NCBI GenBank assembly: GCA_910574885.1
Contig: CAJTDD010000037.1
Location: forward strand, 1-40,613
Source of the DNA: Lachnospiraceae bacterium
GTDB taxonomy: Bacteria > Bacillota > Clostridia > Lachnospirales > Lachnospiraceae
Direction: 5' to 3'
DNA length: 40,613 nucleotides
Shown here: positions 1 to 7,221 of the stretch, piece after piece
How positions within the stretch are numbered: the stretch's first letter is position 1
Layout: the number at the start of each line of letters is the position of its first letter
Notes under the pieces: model-generated
What the model saw: only the letters and a program-made list of their open reading frames with translations
What the model was told of the DNA's origin: nothing
Database searches by the model: none
Program-made: the position numbers and the translations under genes

Positions 1-67
1 GGAACATTCCAAAATTACTCTGGACAATCCATGATATTTTCAGTACAACTATATCTTGTATCTTATA

Positions 68-147
68 GATGGCCCCCAAGCATTAAAATCAGGACGGATT
101 TTGGGTGGCTCTCAAGCTTGAAATTGGTGGCTCCCAAGCATTAGAAT
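68..147. repeat. Three imperfect direct repeats upstream of the HTH/two-component operon
   Basis: A motif of the form TGGCYCYCAAGC(A)TT occurs three times, at about 70-84, 106-119 and 128-142, each followed by an A-rich stretch. Start-to-start spacing is 36 and 22 bp. The repeats lie 70-150 bp upstream of the first gene, where an activator or response regulator could bind. No function can be assigned from sequence; a binding site for the downstream OmpR-type regulator is an inference from position. The rest of 1-215 holds no gene that I can see. Confidence 0.45.
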
Positions 148-233
148 AATCACTTTTCTCAATAACACTTTTTCGATAATTGTATTATTCGCTTTGACGC
201 ATTATAATATCAGTTATGAAGGAGGTTATTTCA

Positions 234-431
234 ATGTTTGATTACATGAATGTAAAAGAAGCGGCTGAAAAATGGGGATTGTCCGAACGGAGGATACAGG
301 TATTATGCGCTACAAACCGAATCCCCGATGTAATGCGAATCAGCAATGTGTGGCTGATTCCAAAGACTGCATCAAAGCCCAAAGATGGGCGTTTTAAGAA
401 AAGAGATAAGGAGGAATCGGACAATGAGTAA
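234..431 (+). CDS. Small helix-turn-helix DNA-binding protein
   Basis: A protein of about 65 residues dominated by one winged-HTH/excisionase-like module: the segment VKEAAEKWGLSERRIQVLC followed by a basic region and a short beta-wing (IPDVMRISNVWLIP). Such proteins are common on clostridial integrative elements, next to regulators or recombinases. An upstream in-frame ATG at 216 is possible, but the GAAGGAGG at 219-226 lies inside that reading and is well placed for the ATG at 234. The stop overlaps the start of the response regulator by 8 bases (ATGAGTAA), so the two are probably translationally coupled. Its target is unknown; it could act as a co-regulator of the two-component operon. Confidence 0.75.
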   Translation: MFDYMNVKEAAEKWGLSERRIQVLCATNRIPDVMRISNVWLIPKTASKPKDGRFKKRDKEESDNE

Positions 432-1113
432 GATTTTATTGGTTGAAGATGATATGGAAATCAGTACCATGCTAAAGAATTTTTTGACCACGGAGAAATT
501 TGAAGTAATTACAGCGTATGATGGCAAAAGTGCCCTCGACAGGTTCTTTTCGGATAGTTTCAGTCTGGTTTTGCTTGATTTGATGATTCCTCAGATAAGC
601 GGAATCGAAGTCATGGAAAAAATCAGGGAAAACAGCACTGTCCCGATTATTATTATATCGGCAAAAGATACCGATTCTGATAAAACGCTTGGTTTAGGTC
701 TGGGAGCAGATGATTATATAACGAAACCGTTTTCTGTCACAGAAGTATTGGCAAGGATAAAAGCAAATATCCGAAGAACTACACAGTATGCTGCAAGTGC
801 AACAGAACAGCAGCCAATACTTCAAACGGGAAGCCTTGTTATGAATCTGAATGAGTATTCTGTAACAAAAAACGGCTGTAAAATAGAGCTTACATCAAAA
901 GAATTTGAAATTTTAAAGCTGTTATTGCAGAATCCAAAGAAAGTATATACGAAAGAACAGATTTATTCTCTTGTCTGGAATGATACCTATTATGGTGATG
1001 AAAATGCTGTCAATGTCCATATCAGCAGATTGAGGAATAAAATAGAGGATAATCCCCGTGAACCGCAGTATGTGATTACGGTATGGGGAATCGGATACAA
1101 ATTGGGGGAGTGA
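424..1113 (+). CDS. OmpR/VanR-family response regulator
   Basis: A 229-residue two-domain regulator. The receiver domain (about 1-115) has the acidic pair in LVEDD, the phospho-acceptor Asp52 in LVLLDLMIP, and the conserved Lys in the ITKPF loop. The C-terminal winged helix (about 130-229) has the LTSKEFEILKLL and VNVHISRLRNKIE segments typical of OmpR/PhoB DNA-binding domains. The start at 424 is preceded by AAGGAGG (about 409-415) and overlaps the upstream HTH gene. The cognate kinase begins 4 bases after the stop. Its likely role is control of the downstream ABC exporter in response to a cell-envelope or antibiotic signal; this is inferred from synteny with VanRS/BceRS-type loci, not proven. 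Confidence 0.93.
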   Translation: MSKILLVEDDMEISTMLKNFLTTEKFEVITAYDGKSALDRFFSDSFSLVLLDLMIPQISGIEVMEKIRENSTVPIIIISAKDTDSDKTLGLGLGADDYITKPFSVTEVLARIKANIRRTTQYAASATEQQPILQTGSLVMNLNEYSVTKNGCKIELTSKEFEILKLLLQNPKKVYTKEQIYSLVWNDTYYGDENAVNVHISRLRNKIEDNPREPQYVITVWGIGYKLGE

Positions 1114-1117
1114 AAGG

Positions 1118-2056
1118 ATGAGCGAAAAAACAATCATATTCTTTTTGGCAGTTGTTGTCTGCTTATTATTCCTTGTGGTTTTATACCAGCGTTTTGTTTT
1201 TGGCAGGGGAATACAGGCAAAGATAAAACGGATGAATAAAAAGTTAGAGGAAATTTTAGAAACTGGTAGCGACGAGAAAGTAATGGTATTTACGGACAAC
1301 CCTGTTTTGATGGAATTAGGGGGACAAATCAACCGCCTGCTGATAGACCGACAGAAAATAAGGGCAGATTTTAAAAGGGAAGAAATTTCTTCTAAAAAGA
1401 TGTTGGCGAATATCTCCCATGACATAAAAACTCCTCTAACGGTCATATTGGGTTATCTGGAAATTATGAGCTTGAACCATGCAGATAATGAGATGTTGAA
1501 AAAAGTAGAAACAAAAGCGAATCAAGTTATGAACCTTATCAATCAGTTTTTTACATTGGCAAAACTGGAATCTGGCGATACAAATATAAATCTTGGCAAA
1601 GTCAATATCAACGAGATATGCAGGGAGAATGTTTTGGAGTTTTACGATATTTTATTGCAGAAAGATTTCGATGTTGATTTGTTTATTCCAGAAACAGCTA
1701 TTTTTGTGCAGGGGGAGAAAGAAGCCCTGCAAAGGATTTTATACAATTTATTGTCAAATGTAATACGCTACGGCTCCGACGGAAAATATTTAGGAGTTTT
1801 TTTGCGTCAGGACAAGAGCAATGTATATATTGATGTGGTTGATAAAGGGAAAGGGATTGAACAGGAATTTGCATCGAATGTATTTGACAGGCTCTATACA
1901 ATGGAAGATTCCAGAAACAGGGAAATACAAGGGAACGGATTAGGCTTAACGATTGCGAAGAATCTTGCAAGGCAATTAGAGGGCGATATATTTTTAGACA
2001 GCATACCGAATGTCAAAACAACTTTTACAGTAAGCCTCAAAAAAATAACTTATTAA
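1118..2056 (+). CDS. Sensor histidine kinase, VanS/OmpR-partner type
   Basis: A 312-residue membrane kinase. It has one hydrophobic N-terminal segment (about 5-27), no large extracellular sensor, a linker of HAMP-like character (about 30-90), an H-box with His101 in NISHDIKTPLTVILGY, an N-box (NLLSNVIRYG), and G-boxes (VDKGKGIE, GNGLGLTIAKNLA). The short membrane region without an input domain resembles intramembrane-sensing kinases tied to peptide-antibiotic exporters, so the ABC transporter downstream may itself be part of the sensing. The start follows GAAAGG 4 bases after the regulator stop. Family assignment is firm; the signal is unknown. Confidence 0.93.
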   Translation: MSEKTIIFFLAVVVCLLFLVVLYQRFVFGRGIQAKIKRMNKKLEEILETGSDEKVMVFTDNPVLMELGGQINRLLIDRQKIRADFKREEISSKKMLANISHDIKTPLTVILGYLEIMSLNHADNEMLKKVETKANQVMNLINQFFTLAKLESGDTNINLGKVNINEICRENVLEFYDILLQKDFDVDLFIPETAIFVQGEKEALQRILYNLLSNVIRYGSDGKYLGVFLRQDKSNVYIDVVDKGKGIEQEFASNVFDRLYTMEDSRNREIQGNGLGLTIAKNLARQLEGDIFLDSIPNVKTTFTVSLKKITY

Positions 2057-2113
2057 ATTCCCTGCGAAAGAAATTCGTAAGAATTAGTCAAGAGTTTTGA
2101 AAATCTATATCGC

Positions 2114-2239
2114 TATAATGATATTCATAAAACACCTTTGGGCGTATTACTATGTCCGAAAAAGGCGTTACTAAGGAAACACCCTACGGGTATCCCTTTA
2201 TGCCAAAAGGCTGGCATGAACAGAGAAAGGAGGCAAAAA
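2114..2239 (+). promoter_or_regulatory. Promoter -10 and hairpin leader (copy 1) of the ABC exporter
   Basis: A TATAAT at 2114-2119 precedes a leader of about 115 bases. Stem A pairs 2179-2183 with 2189-2193 (ACACC / GGTAT, one mismatch). Stem B pairs ATGCC at 2200-2204 with GGCAT at 2213-2217. The SD AAAGGAGG (2226-2233) follows at once. An ATG at the foot of stem B could open a short leader peptide (MPKGWHEQRK...) running over the start of the ABC gene. A second related motif, GTATTACTATGTCCGAAA, lies upstream at about 2144-2161. The same arrangement occurs at 7157-7221 and 8062-8119. Confidence 0.6.
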
Positions 2240-3163
2240 ATGTCTTATATTTTGCAAACAAGCCATCTAAGCAAAACGATAGATGGAAAACAGTTAGTCA
2301 CAGATGTGAATATCCATGTAAAGAAAGGTGAGGTATATGGATTTTTAGGACCGAATGGGGCAGGAAAAACCACGGTGATGAAGATGCTTACAAATCTATG
2401 GAAACCGACAAGCGGCACGGTTGCGCTGTTCGGGAAAGCATTGGAAAAAAACTCTTACGAGGTGCTGAAGCGTATGGGAAGCATCATTGAATTTCCTACA
2501 TTTTATGACCATATGAGCGGAAAGGACAACTTACAGCTTCATTGTGAGTATATGGGATATTATAACAAAGGCAGCGTGGAGGAAGCACTCGGGATGCTTG
2601 GGCTTTCGGATGCGGCGGATAAGCCTGCGGGCAGCTATTCTTTAGGAATGAAACAGCGTCTGGGGATTGCCCGCGCCATATTGTGCAAGCCAGAGTTAGT
2701 TATCCTTGACGAGCCGACAAATGGTTTAGACCCCGCAGGAATGAAGCAAATCAGGGATTTGTTTCGGATGCTATGTACCGAGTATGGAATGACGCTTATG
2801 ATATCCAGTCATCTTCTCCCAGAAATAGAAAGTATTGCCGATACGGTTGGCGTTATCCATCATGGAAAGATGATGAAAGAAATATCCATGAAAGAAATTG
2901 CAGAAACAAATACGGCGTATATTGAACTTGCCGTAGAGGATACAAAGAAAGCGGCATATGTTTTAGCTGAAAAAATGCAGCTAAGTAATTTTAAAATCGT
3001 AAACGATTCGGGGATTCGTATTTATGAGCAGGGTGTCACCACACAAAAGATTTCGAGGGAATTAATGGCAAATGATGTAGAGATTGCTTCCATCAGCCAA
3101 CATACCGAAACATTGGAGGACTATTTCTTAAAAATCACATCGGAGGTGGGAAAATCATGTTAA
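2240..3163 (+). CDS. ABC transporter ATP-binding protein (exporter type)
   Basis: A 307-residue single-NBD ATPase. Walker A is GPNGAGKT (37-44), the signature is the degenerate YSLGMKQRLGIARAI, and Walker B is LVILDEPTNGLDP, followed by a C-terminal extension of about 90 residues. This matches the BcrA/CcmA-like drug and lantibiotic-immunity exporter ATPases. The start chosen at 2240 has SD AAAGGAGG 7-14 bases upstream. The same frame stays open back to 2138, but that stretch is the structured leader. The permease gene overlaps its stop (ATGTTAA), so the two are a coupled pair. The substrate cannot be inferred. Confidence 0.93.
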   Translation: MSYILQTSHLSKTIDGKQLVTDVNIHVKKGEVYGFLGPNGAGKTTVMKMLTNLWKPTSGTVALFGKALEKNSYEVLKRMGSIIEFPTFYDHMSGKDNLQLHCEYMGYYNKGSVEEALGMLGLSDAADKPAGSYSLGMKQRLGIARAILCKPELVILDEPTNGLDPAGMKQIRDLFRMLCTEYGMTLMISSHLLPEIESIADTVGVIHHGKMMKEISMKEIAETNTAYIELAVEDTKKAAYVLAEKMQLSNFKIVNDSGIRIYEQGVTTQKISRELMANDVEIASISQHTETLEDYFLKITSEVGKSC

Positions 3164-3861
3164 AGCTTGTCAGACTTGAATGGAAAAAGAATAATATCGG
3201 GAAATATATCAAAGGCGTAATCATTATGGCGGCTCTGCTTGGCTTATTTGTTTTTGCGTTAGCGTTTTTGGGCATTGCCAACGACCCAGACGGAACACTG
3301 GATGCTGCGCCTGGGACAGATGTAATCTCCGCTCCCATTGAATTATTTACCAGCATGGCTTTTCTTATTTACACCAGTGTAATGTTGGCATCCTTTATTG
3401 TAAGCGCATACAAAAACAAGACAATGAATCTGATGTTTTCCTACCCTATTAAGCGGCAGAAAATCTTAGCTTCCCAAATGATTGCGGTCTGGACTTTTAA
3501 TTTTGCCGCACTCATTTTAACAAAACTGGCAATTTATATGTGCGTGTTCTTTGGGGCAAAATTTATGCAGTCATCTTTTACTGTTGATTTTTCAATAGGC
3601 AGCCTGTCATTTTATATACAACTGATACTAAAATCAGTGGTAATCGTCAGCATGAGTTTTATCGCCCTGTTTGTCGGGATGGCGATAAAATCTTCAAAGG
3701 CAACGATTGTCACCTCATTTTTATTGATTTTTCTCACGCAGGCGAACATTGGCGATTTCACAATGGCAAGCAACGCAGTATTCCCCGTTATTTTGACTAC
3801 TATTTCTTTGGCTTTTGCCGTTTTGTCAATTGTAAATGTGGAAAGCAAAGATTTAATGTAG
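3157..3861 (+). CDS. ABC-2 type transporter permease
   Basis: A 234-residue polytopic membrane protein with about six hydrophobic segments (about 20-42, 66-88, 105-125, 150-180, 187-203, 208-225). It is the partner of the ATPase it overlaps by 7 bases. The segment SYPIKRQKILASQM between the second and third segments is typical of ABC-2 permeases of the BcrB/lantibiotic-protection kind. The SD GGAGGTGGG at about 3142-3150 supports the start. It probably extrudes a hydrophobic or peptide compound at the cytoplasmic membrane. Only one permease gene is present, so a homodimer is likely (inference). Confidence 0.9.
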   Translation: MLKLVRLEWKKNNIGKYIKGVIIMAALLGLFVFALAFLGIANDPDGTLDAAPGTDVISAPIELFTSMAFLIYTSVMLASFIVSAYKNKTMNLMFSYPIKRQKILASQMIAVWTFNFAALILTKLAIYMCVFFGAKFMQSSFTVDFSIGSLSFYIQLILKSVVIVSMSFIALFVGMAIKSSKATIVTSFLLIFLTQANIGDFTMASNAVFPVILTTISLAFAVLSIVNVESKDLM

Positions 3862-3871
3862 GGGGCGGATT

Positions 3872-4732
3872 ATGAATATGAAAAGAATACTGTTAGCAGT
3901 GGTTTTAGTGATAGCTTTTGGCATATGCGGATGCGGGAACAAGGAAAAAATAGATTCTAATGAGGAATTTTCGACGGAAGGTATTTCAGAAATTGTATTG
4001 GATATTTCCTCTTGGAATTTAAAAGTGATGGCTTCCAGTGATGACAAAGTACACATAGCCTGCGAGGGAAAAGTCGAAGATGACCGTGATATGCAGGTTG
4101 TGCAGAAAGATGGAAAACTAATGATACAGCAGGATGATGATACGGACAAAAATCTGGCGGAGCAATTCTCATTTGGCGAAGCAGGGAAGATAATATTGTA
4201 TATTCCTAAAGATAATGCTGTTTCCTTAGCCATTAACAATGGTTCGGGAGAGATGGAGTTGGAAGCGGTCAGCATTTCCACTTTGTCCTTGAACAACCAG
4301 TCTGGCTATGTAACGATGTCTGATTTCATAGCTGAAAGTGCAAAAATAAAATCTCTTTCAGGCGATATTAAAATAACAGATGCTTCATGCACGGATTCTA
4401 ATATCAATACAGAATCCGCATATGTTACCATGAAAAATACAGTTGTTGGAAAGGCTGCTGTTTCGACAGATTCTGGCGAAGTGAATATAAGCAACATAAA
4501 CAGCTATGATTCCCTGTCTGTAGAAACGGGTTCGGGAGATATATCATTGTCCCATGAAGCGATGCCAGATAATTTATCCTGCCATATATCCAGTGGCTCG
4601 GACGATGTAACCGTACAGCTTAAGAATACGGAATTCAGTACCGATACGGACGGATGCAAGGATGGGAGCATCGGAAAGGGCGAAAACAGTTTATCTATCA
4701 TGAGCAACAGCGGAACAGTAATTGTAAAATAG
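3872..4732 (+). CDS. DUF4097-like lipoprotein
   Basis: A 286-residue exported protein. The N-terminus is a lipoprotein signal with a lipobox ending at Cys21 (ICGC). The rest is a long run of short beta-strand repeats of the kind ISTLSLNNQSGYVTM, IKSLSGDIKI and LSVETGSGDISL, the signature of the DUF4097/adhesin-like beta-helix family. These proteins often sit beside two-component systems and ABC exporters in Firmicutes and may help sense or sequester envelope-active compounds, but their biochemistry is unsettled. It lies 10 bases after the permease and is probably the last but one gene of this operon. Confidence 0.85.
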   Translation: MNMKRILLAVVLVIAFGICGCGNKEKIDSNEEFSTEGISEIVLDISSWNLKVMASSDDKVHIACEGKVEDDRDMQVVQKDGKLMIQQDDDTDKNLAEQFSFGEAGKIILYIPKDNAVSLAINNGSGEMELEAVSISTLSLNNQSGYVTMSDFIAESAKIKSLSGDIKITDASCTDSNINTESAYVTMKNTVVGKAAVSTDSGEVNISNINSYDSLSVETGSGDISLSHEAMPDNLSCHISSGSDDVTVQLKNTEFSTDTDGCKDGSIGKGENSLSIMSNSGTVIVK

Positions 4733-4751
4733 TTTTGGAGTGTAGAAAGAT

Positions 4752-4940
4752 ATGGAACGGTATCATTGGATATATTGCCCTATATGCGAAAATAAGACAC
4801 GCATGAAAATAAGGGAAGATACAGAAATAAGGAATTTCCCTCTATATTGTCCGAAATGCAGGCAAGAAAGTTTAATCAATGTAAAATCATTAAAAGTAAT
4901 TGTTATGAAAGAGCCAGACGCACAGACGCAGAGCCGATGA
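4752..4940 (+). CDS. Cysteine-rich KTR domain protein (copy 1)
   Basis: A 62-residue protein with two CxxC knuckles, WIYCPICENKTR near the N-terminus and LYCPKCRQE about 22 residues later, suggesting one small zinc ribbon. The KTR signature (NKTRMKIREDT) names this family, which is recurrent on clostridial conjugative elements and of unknown function. A second copy sits at 9480. Both close a drug-export module, and in both the stop lies inside or just before a related terminator hairpin. Family assignment is good; function is unknown. Confidence 0.88.
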   Translation: MERYHWIYCPICENKTRMKIREDTEIRNFPLYCPKCRQESLINVKSLKVIVMKEPDAQTQSR

Positions 4941-4977
4941 ACTTGTGGGAAACCTCACAGCTCATCGGCTCTATTTG
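4930..4977. terminator. Bidirectional terminator between KTR gene and MATE gene
   Basis: A perfect 11-bp inverted repeat pairs AGAGCCGATGA at 4930-4940 with TCATCGGCTCT at 4962-4972; an inner GTG/CAC stem extends it. A short T-run follows on the plus strand. The convergent MATE gene ends at 4995, so the hairpin can serve both. The 5' arm includes the stop codon of the KTR gene. Confidence 0.75.
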
Positions 4978-4994
4978 TCAGAAAGAATAAATAT

Positions 4995-6380
4995 TTAGTC
5001 GTTGTCTTTCGTGCTTATTGCGGAAGTTTGTTTCTGCATAGCATTCAGCTTTTTGTGGAGCGGTATCGCCATGAATACTGTTATGACTGCGGAAAGTACA
5101 TCGGCAATCGGCTGGGCATACATTATTCCATTTAGCCCCCAGACCATCGGAAGAAGCAGGATAACGGGGATAAAACAAATCCCCTGCCTACAAGCTCCGA
5201 GGATAAATCCCTCTCTGCCTTTTCCCAAAGCAAGGAACAGGGAGGAATACACCGTATAAAATCCAAAGAGCATAATGGAAATGCCGTTTGCCCTCAAAGA
5301 CGCTGCCCCGATACGAATCATCTCAGCATCGCCCTTTGTGAATTGGGAGACGATAGCCGTAGGGAACAGAGCCAGTATCACACCGAAAATCACACAGAAG
5401 ACCGTAGACCATAGGATGGAAGTCTTGATTGCTTCACGCAGACGGTCAAATTTCTTCGCCCCGTAACTGTACCCTGCAATGGGCTGAAAACCTTTGATGA
5501 ACCCGAATACGGACAAGCTGCCCATTGAGATAAGGCGGGTAACAACGCCCATGCCTGCAATGGCAGAGTCCCCGTAATCGCCAGCGGCATTGTTGATTAA
5601 GGAAATAGACACACTCGTTAAAATCTGGAATACCAATGTCGGGATGCCGATTTTGAAAATCTCAGACATGGTTTCTTTTGTGTATGTGCAGTCCTTAACC
5701 CGAAAATGGAATACGCTCTTTTTCCGAAAAATATAGGTCAGATATACGCAGGTTGAAACGATTTGTGAGATTGCGGTCGCTATCGCCGCTCCTGCCACGC
5801 CTAAATCAAACACATAAATAAACAGCGGGTCTAGGGCGATATTGAGTGCCGCTCCCATCAGCAAGGCACACATGGTTGTTTTAGCTGCTCCTTCGCTAGT
5901 CACAATGTTATTCATCGTGACATTGAACACATTGAAGATGCAGGAAACAATGTAAATGCCTGCGTATGTGGCGGCAAAGGGGAGGATACTGTCTGTTGCG
6001 CCTAAGAGCTTCAGTATGGGATGCAGGAACACCATAGAAATGATAATGATAACTGCTCCCACGGATACGCTGCTGTATAAAGCGGTACTTGCCACTTTAT
6101 CCGCATTTTTCTTATCCCCACGACCTAGCAATCGGGAAATGTAAGAAGCTGCACCGTTGCCGAACAGCAGACCAAGACCGACAACGACCTGTCCGAGCGG
6201 GTAGACCACGGAGATTGCCCCCATCTGGCTCTCCCCTAGCCCGCTGACAAAATAAGCGTCAACGAGGTTGTAGAAAGCATTTACCAACATGCCAATCATT
6301 GTTGGGATGCCCATTGCTAAAAGTGCTTTTGGTATGGATGTGCTGCCGAGCAGCTCCATCTTTTTACTTTGACTGTTCAT
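4995..6380 (-). CDS. MATE family multidrug efflux transporter (copy 1)
   Basis: A 461-residue membrane protein with about 12 hydrophobic segments in two similar halves, as in the NorM/DinF/MepA families. Diagnostic stretches include LGSTSIPKALLAMGIPTMIGM, VVGLGLLFGNGAASYISRLLGRG and KGFQPIAGYSYGAKKF; the last is typical of MepA-like pumps. It would export cationic drugs or dyes by Na+ or H+ antiport. The start has SD GAAAGGAG 7-8 bases upstream on the minus strand. It diverges from a PadR regulator, and the shared region carries two palindromes over both promoters, so repression by PadR with relief by the exported drug is the likely circuit. Confidence 0.95.
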   Translation of the reverse strand: MNSQSKKMELLGSTSIPKALLAMGIPTMIGMLVNAFYNLVDAYFVSGLGESQMGAISVVYPLGQVVVGLGLLFGNGAASYISRLLGRGDKKNADKVASTALYSSVSVGAVIIIISMVFLHPILKLLGATDSILPFAATYAGIYIVSCIFNVFNVTMNNIVTSEGAAKTTMCALLMGAALNIALDPLFIYVFDLGVAGAAIATAISQIVSTCVYLTYIFRKKSVFHFRVKDCTYTKETMSEIFKIGIPTLVFQILTSVSISLINNAAGDYGDSAIAGMGVVTRLISMGSLSVFGFIKGFQPIAGYSYGAKKFDRLREAIKTSILWSTVFCVIFGVILALFPTAIVSQFTKGDAEMIRIGAASLRANGISIMLFGFYTVYSSLFLALGKGREGFILGACRQGICFIPVILLLPMVWGLNGIMYAQPIADVLSAVITVFMAIPLHKKLNAMQKQTSAISTKDND

Positions 6381-6417
6381 TTTGAACTCCTTTCTCTTGA
6401 CAAATAGTGCTATTTAT

Positions 6418-6438
6418 ACTACTATAAAATATAGTAGT
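6418..6438. promoter_or_regulatory. PadR-type operator 1 (perfect palindrome)
   Basis: ACTACTATA and TATAGTAGT form a 9-bp inverted repeat around a 3-base centre. It lies in the divergent MATE/padR region and touches the -35 of the padR promoter. A second copy of the same arm is at 6458-6474. TATAGTA-type dyads fit PadR operators, but the assignment rests on position. Confidence 0.7.
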
Positions 6439-6482
6439 TGTGTTGCGGGAATTATAATACTATAATTTATAGTAGTTGTCAA
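6438..6482. promoter_or_regulatory. Overlapping divergent promoters and operator 2
   Basis: On the plus strand TTGTGT (6438-6443), a 17-base spacer and TATAAT (6461-6466) form a good promoter for padR. On the minus strand TTGACA (complement of 6477-6482) with TATTAT 17 bases on serves the MATE gene. The palindrome TACTATAA-T-TTATAGTA (6458-6474) covers the padR -10 and lies between the elements of the MATE promoter, so one bound repressor would block both. Confidence 0.7.
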
Positions 6483-6503
6483 TAGAAAAAGGAGGAATTT
6501 TAA

Positions 6504-7031
6504 ATGGCGACCATTGACTTGATTGTATTGGGAATGTTGAAACGGGAATCAATGAGTGCATACGATATTCAGAAACTGGTGGAATACCGCAACATTTCAA
6601 AGTGGGTAAAAATCAGCACACCATCCATCTATAAAAAGGTTATCCAGTTGGAAGAAAAGGGGCTTATCACAAGCCGCACGGAGAAAGAGGGAAAAATGCC
6701 CGAAAAGGCGGTATATTCCTTGACGGATGCAGGAAATGAGGAATTTGAGAAGCTGATGCTCGAAATATCCTGCAAGCCGATTAACATATTCTTGGATTTT
6801 AATGCGGTTATTGTTAATTTAGAAAGCATGGAAAAGGAACAGCAGAGGGAATGTCTGGATAACATTGAAAGTAATATCAATATGCTGAAATCCTATCTTG
6901 AGGAGAACATGGACTTAAAAGAAAACGCTCCCGATGTTCCTGCCACGGGCATGGCAGTTCTGCAACAGCAATTTCGATTAGTGCAGGCAATCGAAGAATG
7001 GATAAGGGCATTGAAAGAAGAACTGCTGTAA
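6504..7031 (+). CDS. PadR family transcriptional regulator
   Basis: A 175-residue regulator. The N-terminal winged helix (about 1-80) has the PadR pattern LIVLGMLKRESMSAYDIQK, then PSIYKKVIQLEEKGLI, then a wing ending in KAVYSLTDAG. The C-terminal helical part (about 95-175) matches PadR-s2/Vir-type dimerisation helices. The SD AAAGGAGG (6487-6494) lies 9 bases before the ATG. Divergent from the MATE pump, with two palindromes between them, it is most likely the drug-responsive repressor of that pump and of itself. Confidence 0.92.
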   Translation: MATIDLIVLGMLKRESMSAYDIQKLVEYRNISKWVKISTPSIYKKVIQLEEKGLITSRTEKEGKMPEKAVYSLTDAGNEEFEKLMLEISCKPINIFLDFNAVIVNLESMEKEQQRECLDNIESNINMLKSYLEENMDLKENAPDVPATGMAVLQQQFRLVQAIEEWIRALKEELL

Positions 7032-7084
7032 ATGAAGATGGTTTAAAACATAGCAAGAATGATGAAAAGATAGAAAACTCCTTG

Positions 7085-7221
7085 TGCTACAATATCTCAT
7101 TGAACCCCTGCTTTGACATTTCGTAATGTTAAAAAAATGCGGGTGAAAACGAGGAAACACCACAAGGGTGTACCTCTATGCCCATAAAGCATGGGTGAGA
7201 ATGAAGAAAGGAGGTCGCAAA
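7085..7221 (+). promoter_or_regulatory. Extended -10 promoter and hairpin leader (copy 2) of the AraC-GNAT gene
   Basis: TGCTACAAT (7085-7093) is an extended -10. The leader then holds a small hairpin (7116-7132), stem A ACACC/GGTGT (7157-7161 with 7167-7171), stem B TGCCCAT/ATGGGTG (7079+100 to 7185 with 7191-7197, two wobble pairs) and the SD AAAGGAGG (7207-7214). The ATG in stem B opens a six-codon peptide, MPIKHG-stop, ending before the SD. Distances from the -10 to stem A (about 64 bases) match copy 1 (about 60). Confidence 0.6.

Noticed and set aside
1..8. GGAACATT at the window start also occurs at 13673-13680, next to the element/cotJC junction
   Set aside because: An 8-base match could mark attachment sites, but the window start is arbitrary and no cotJC 3' sequence is seen there. 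Too short to support without the left flank.
2138..2239. N-terminal extension of the ABC ATPase by 34 codons
   Set aside because: The stretch is the hairpin leader, and the SD sits directly before 2240.
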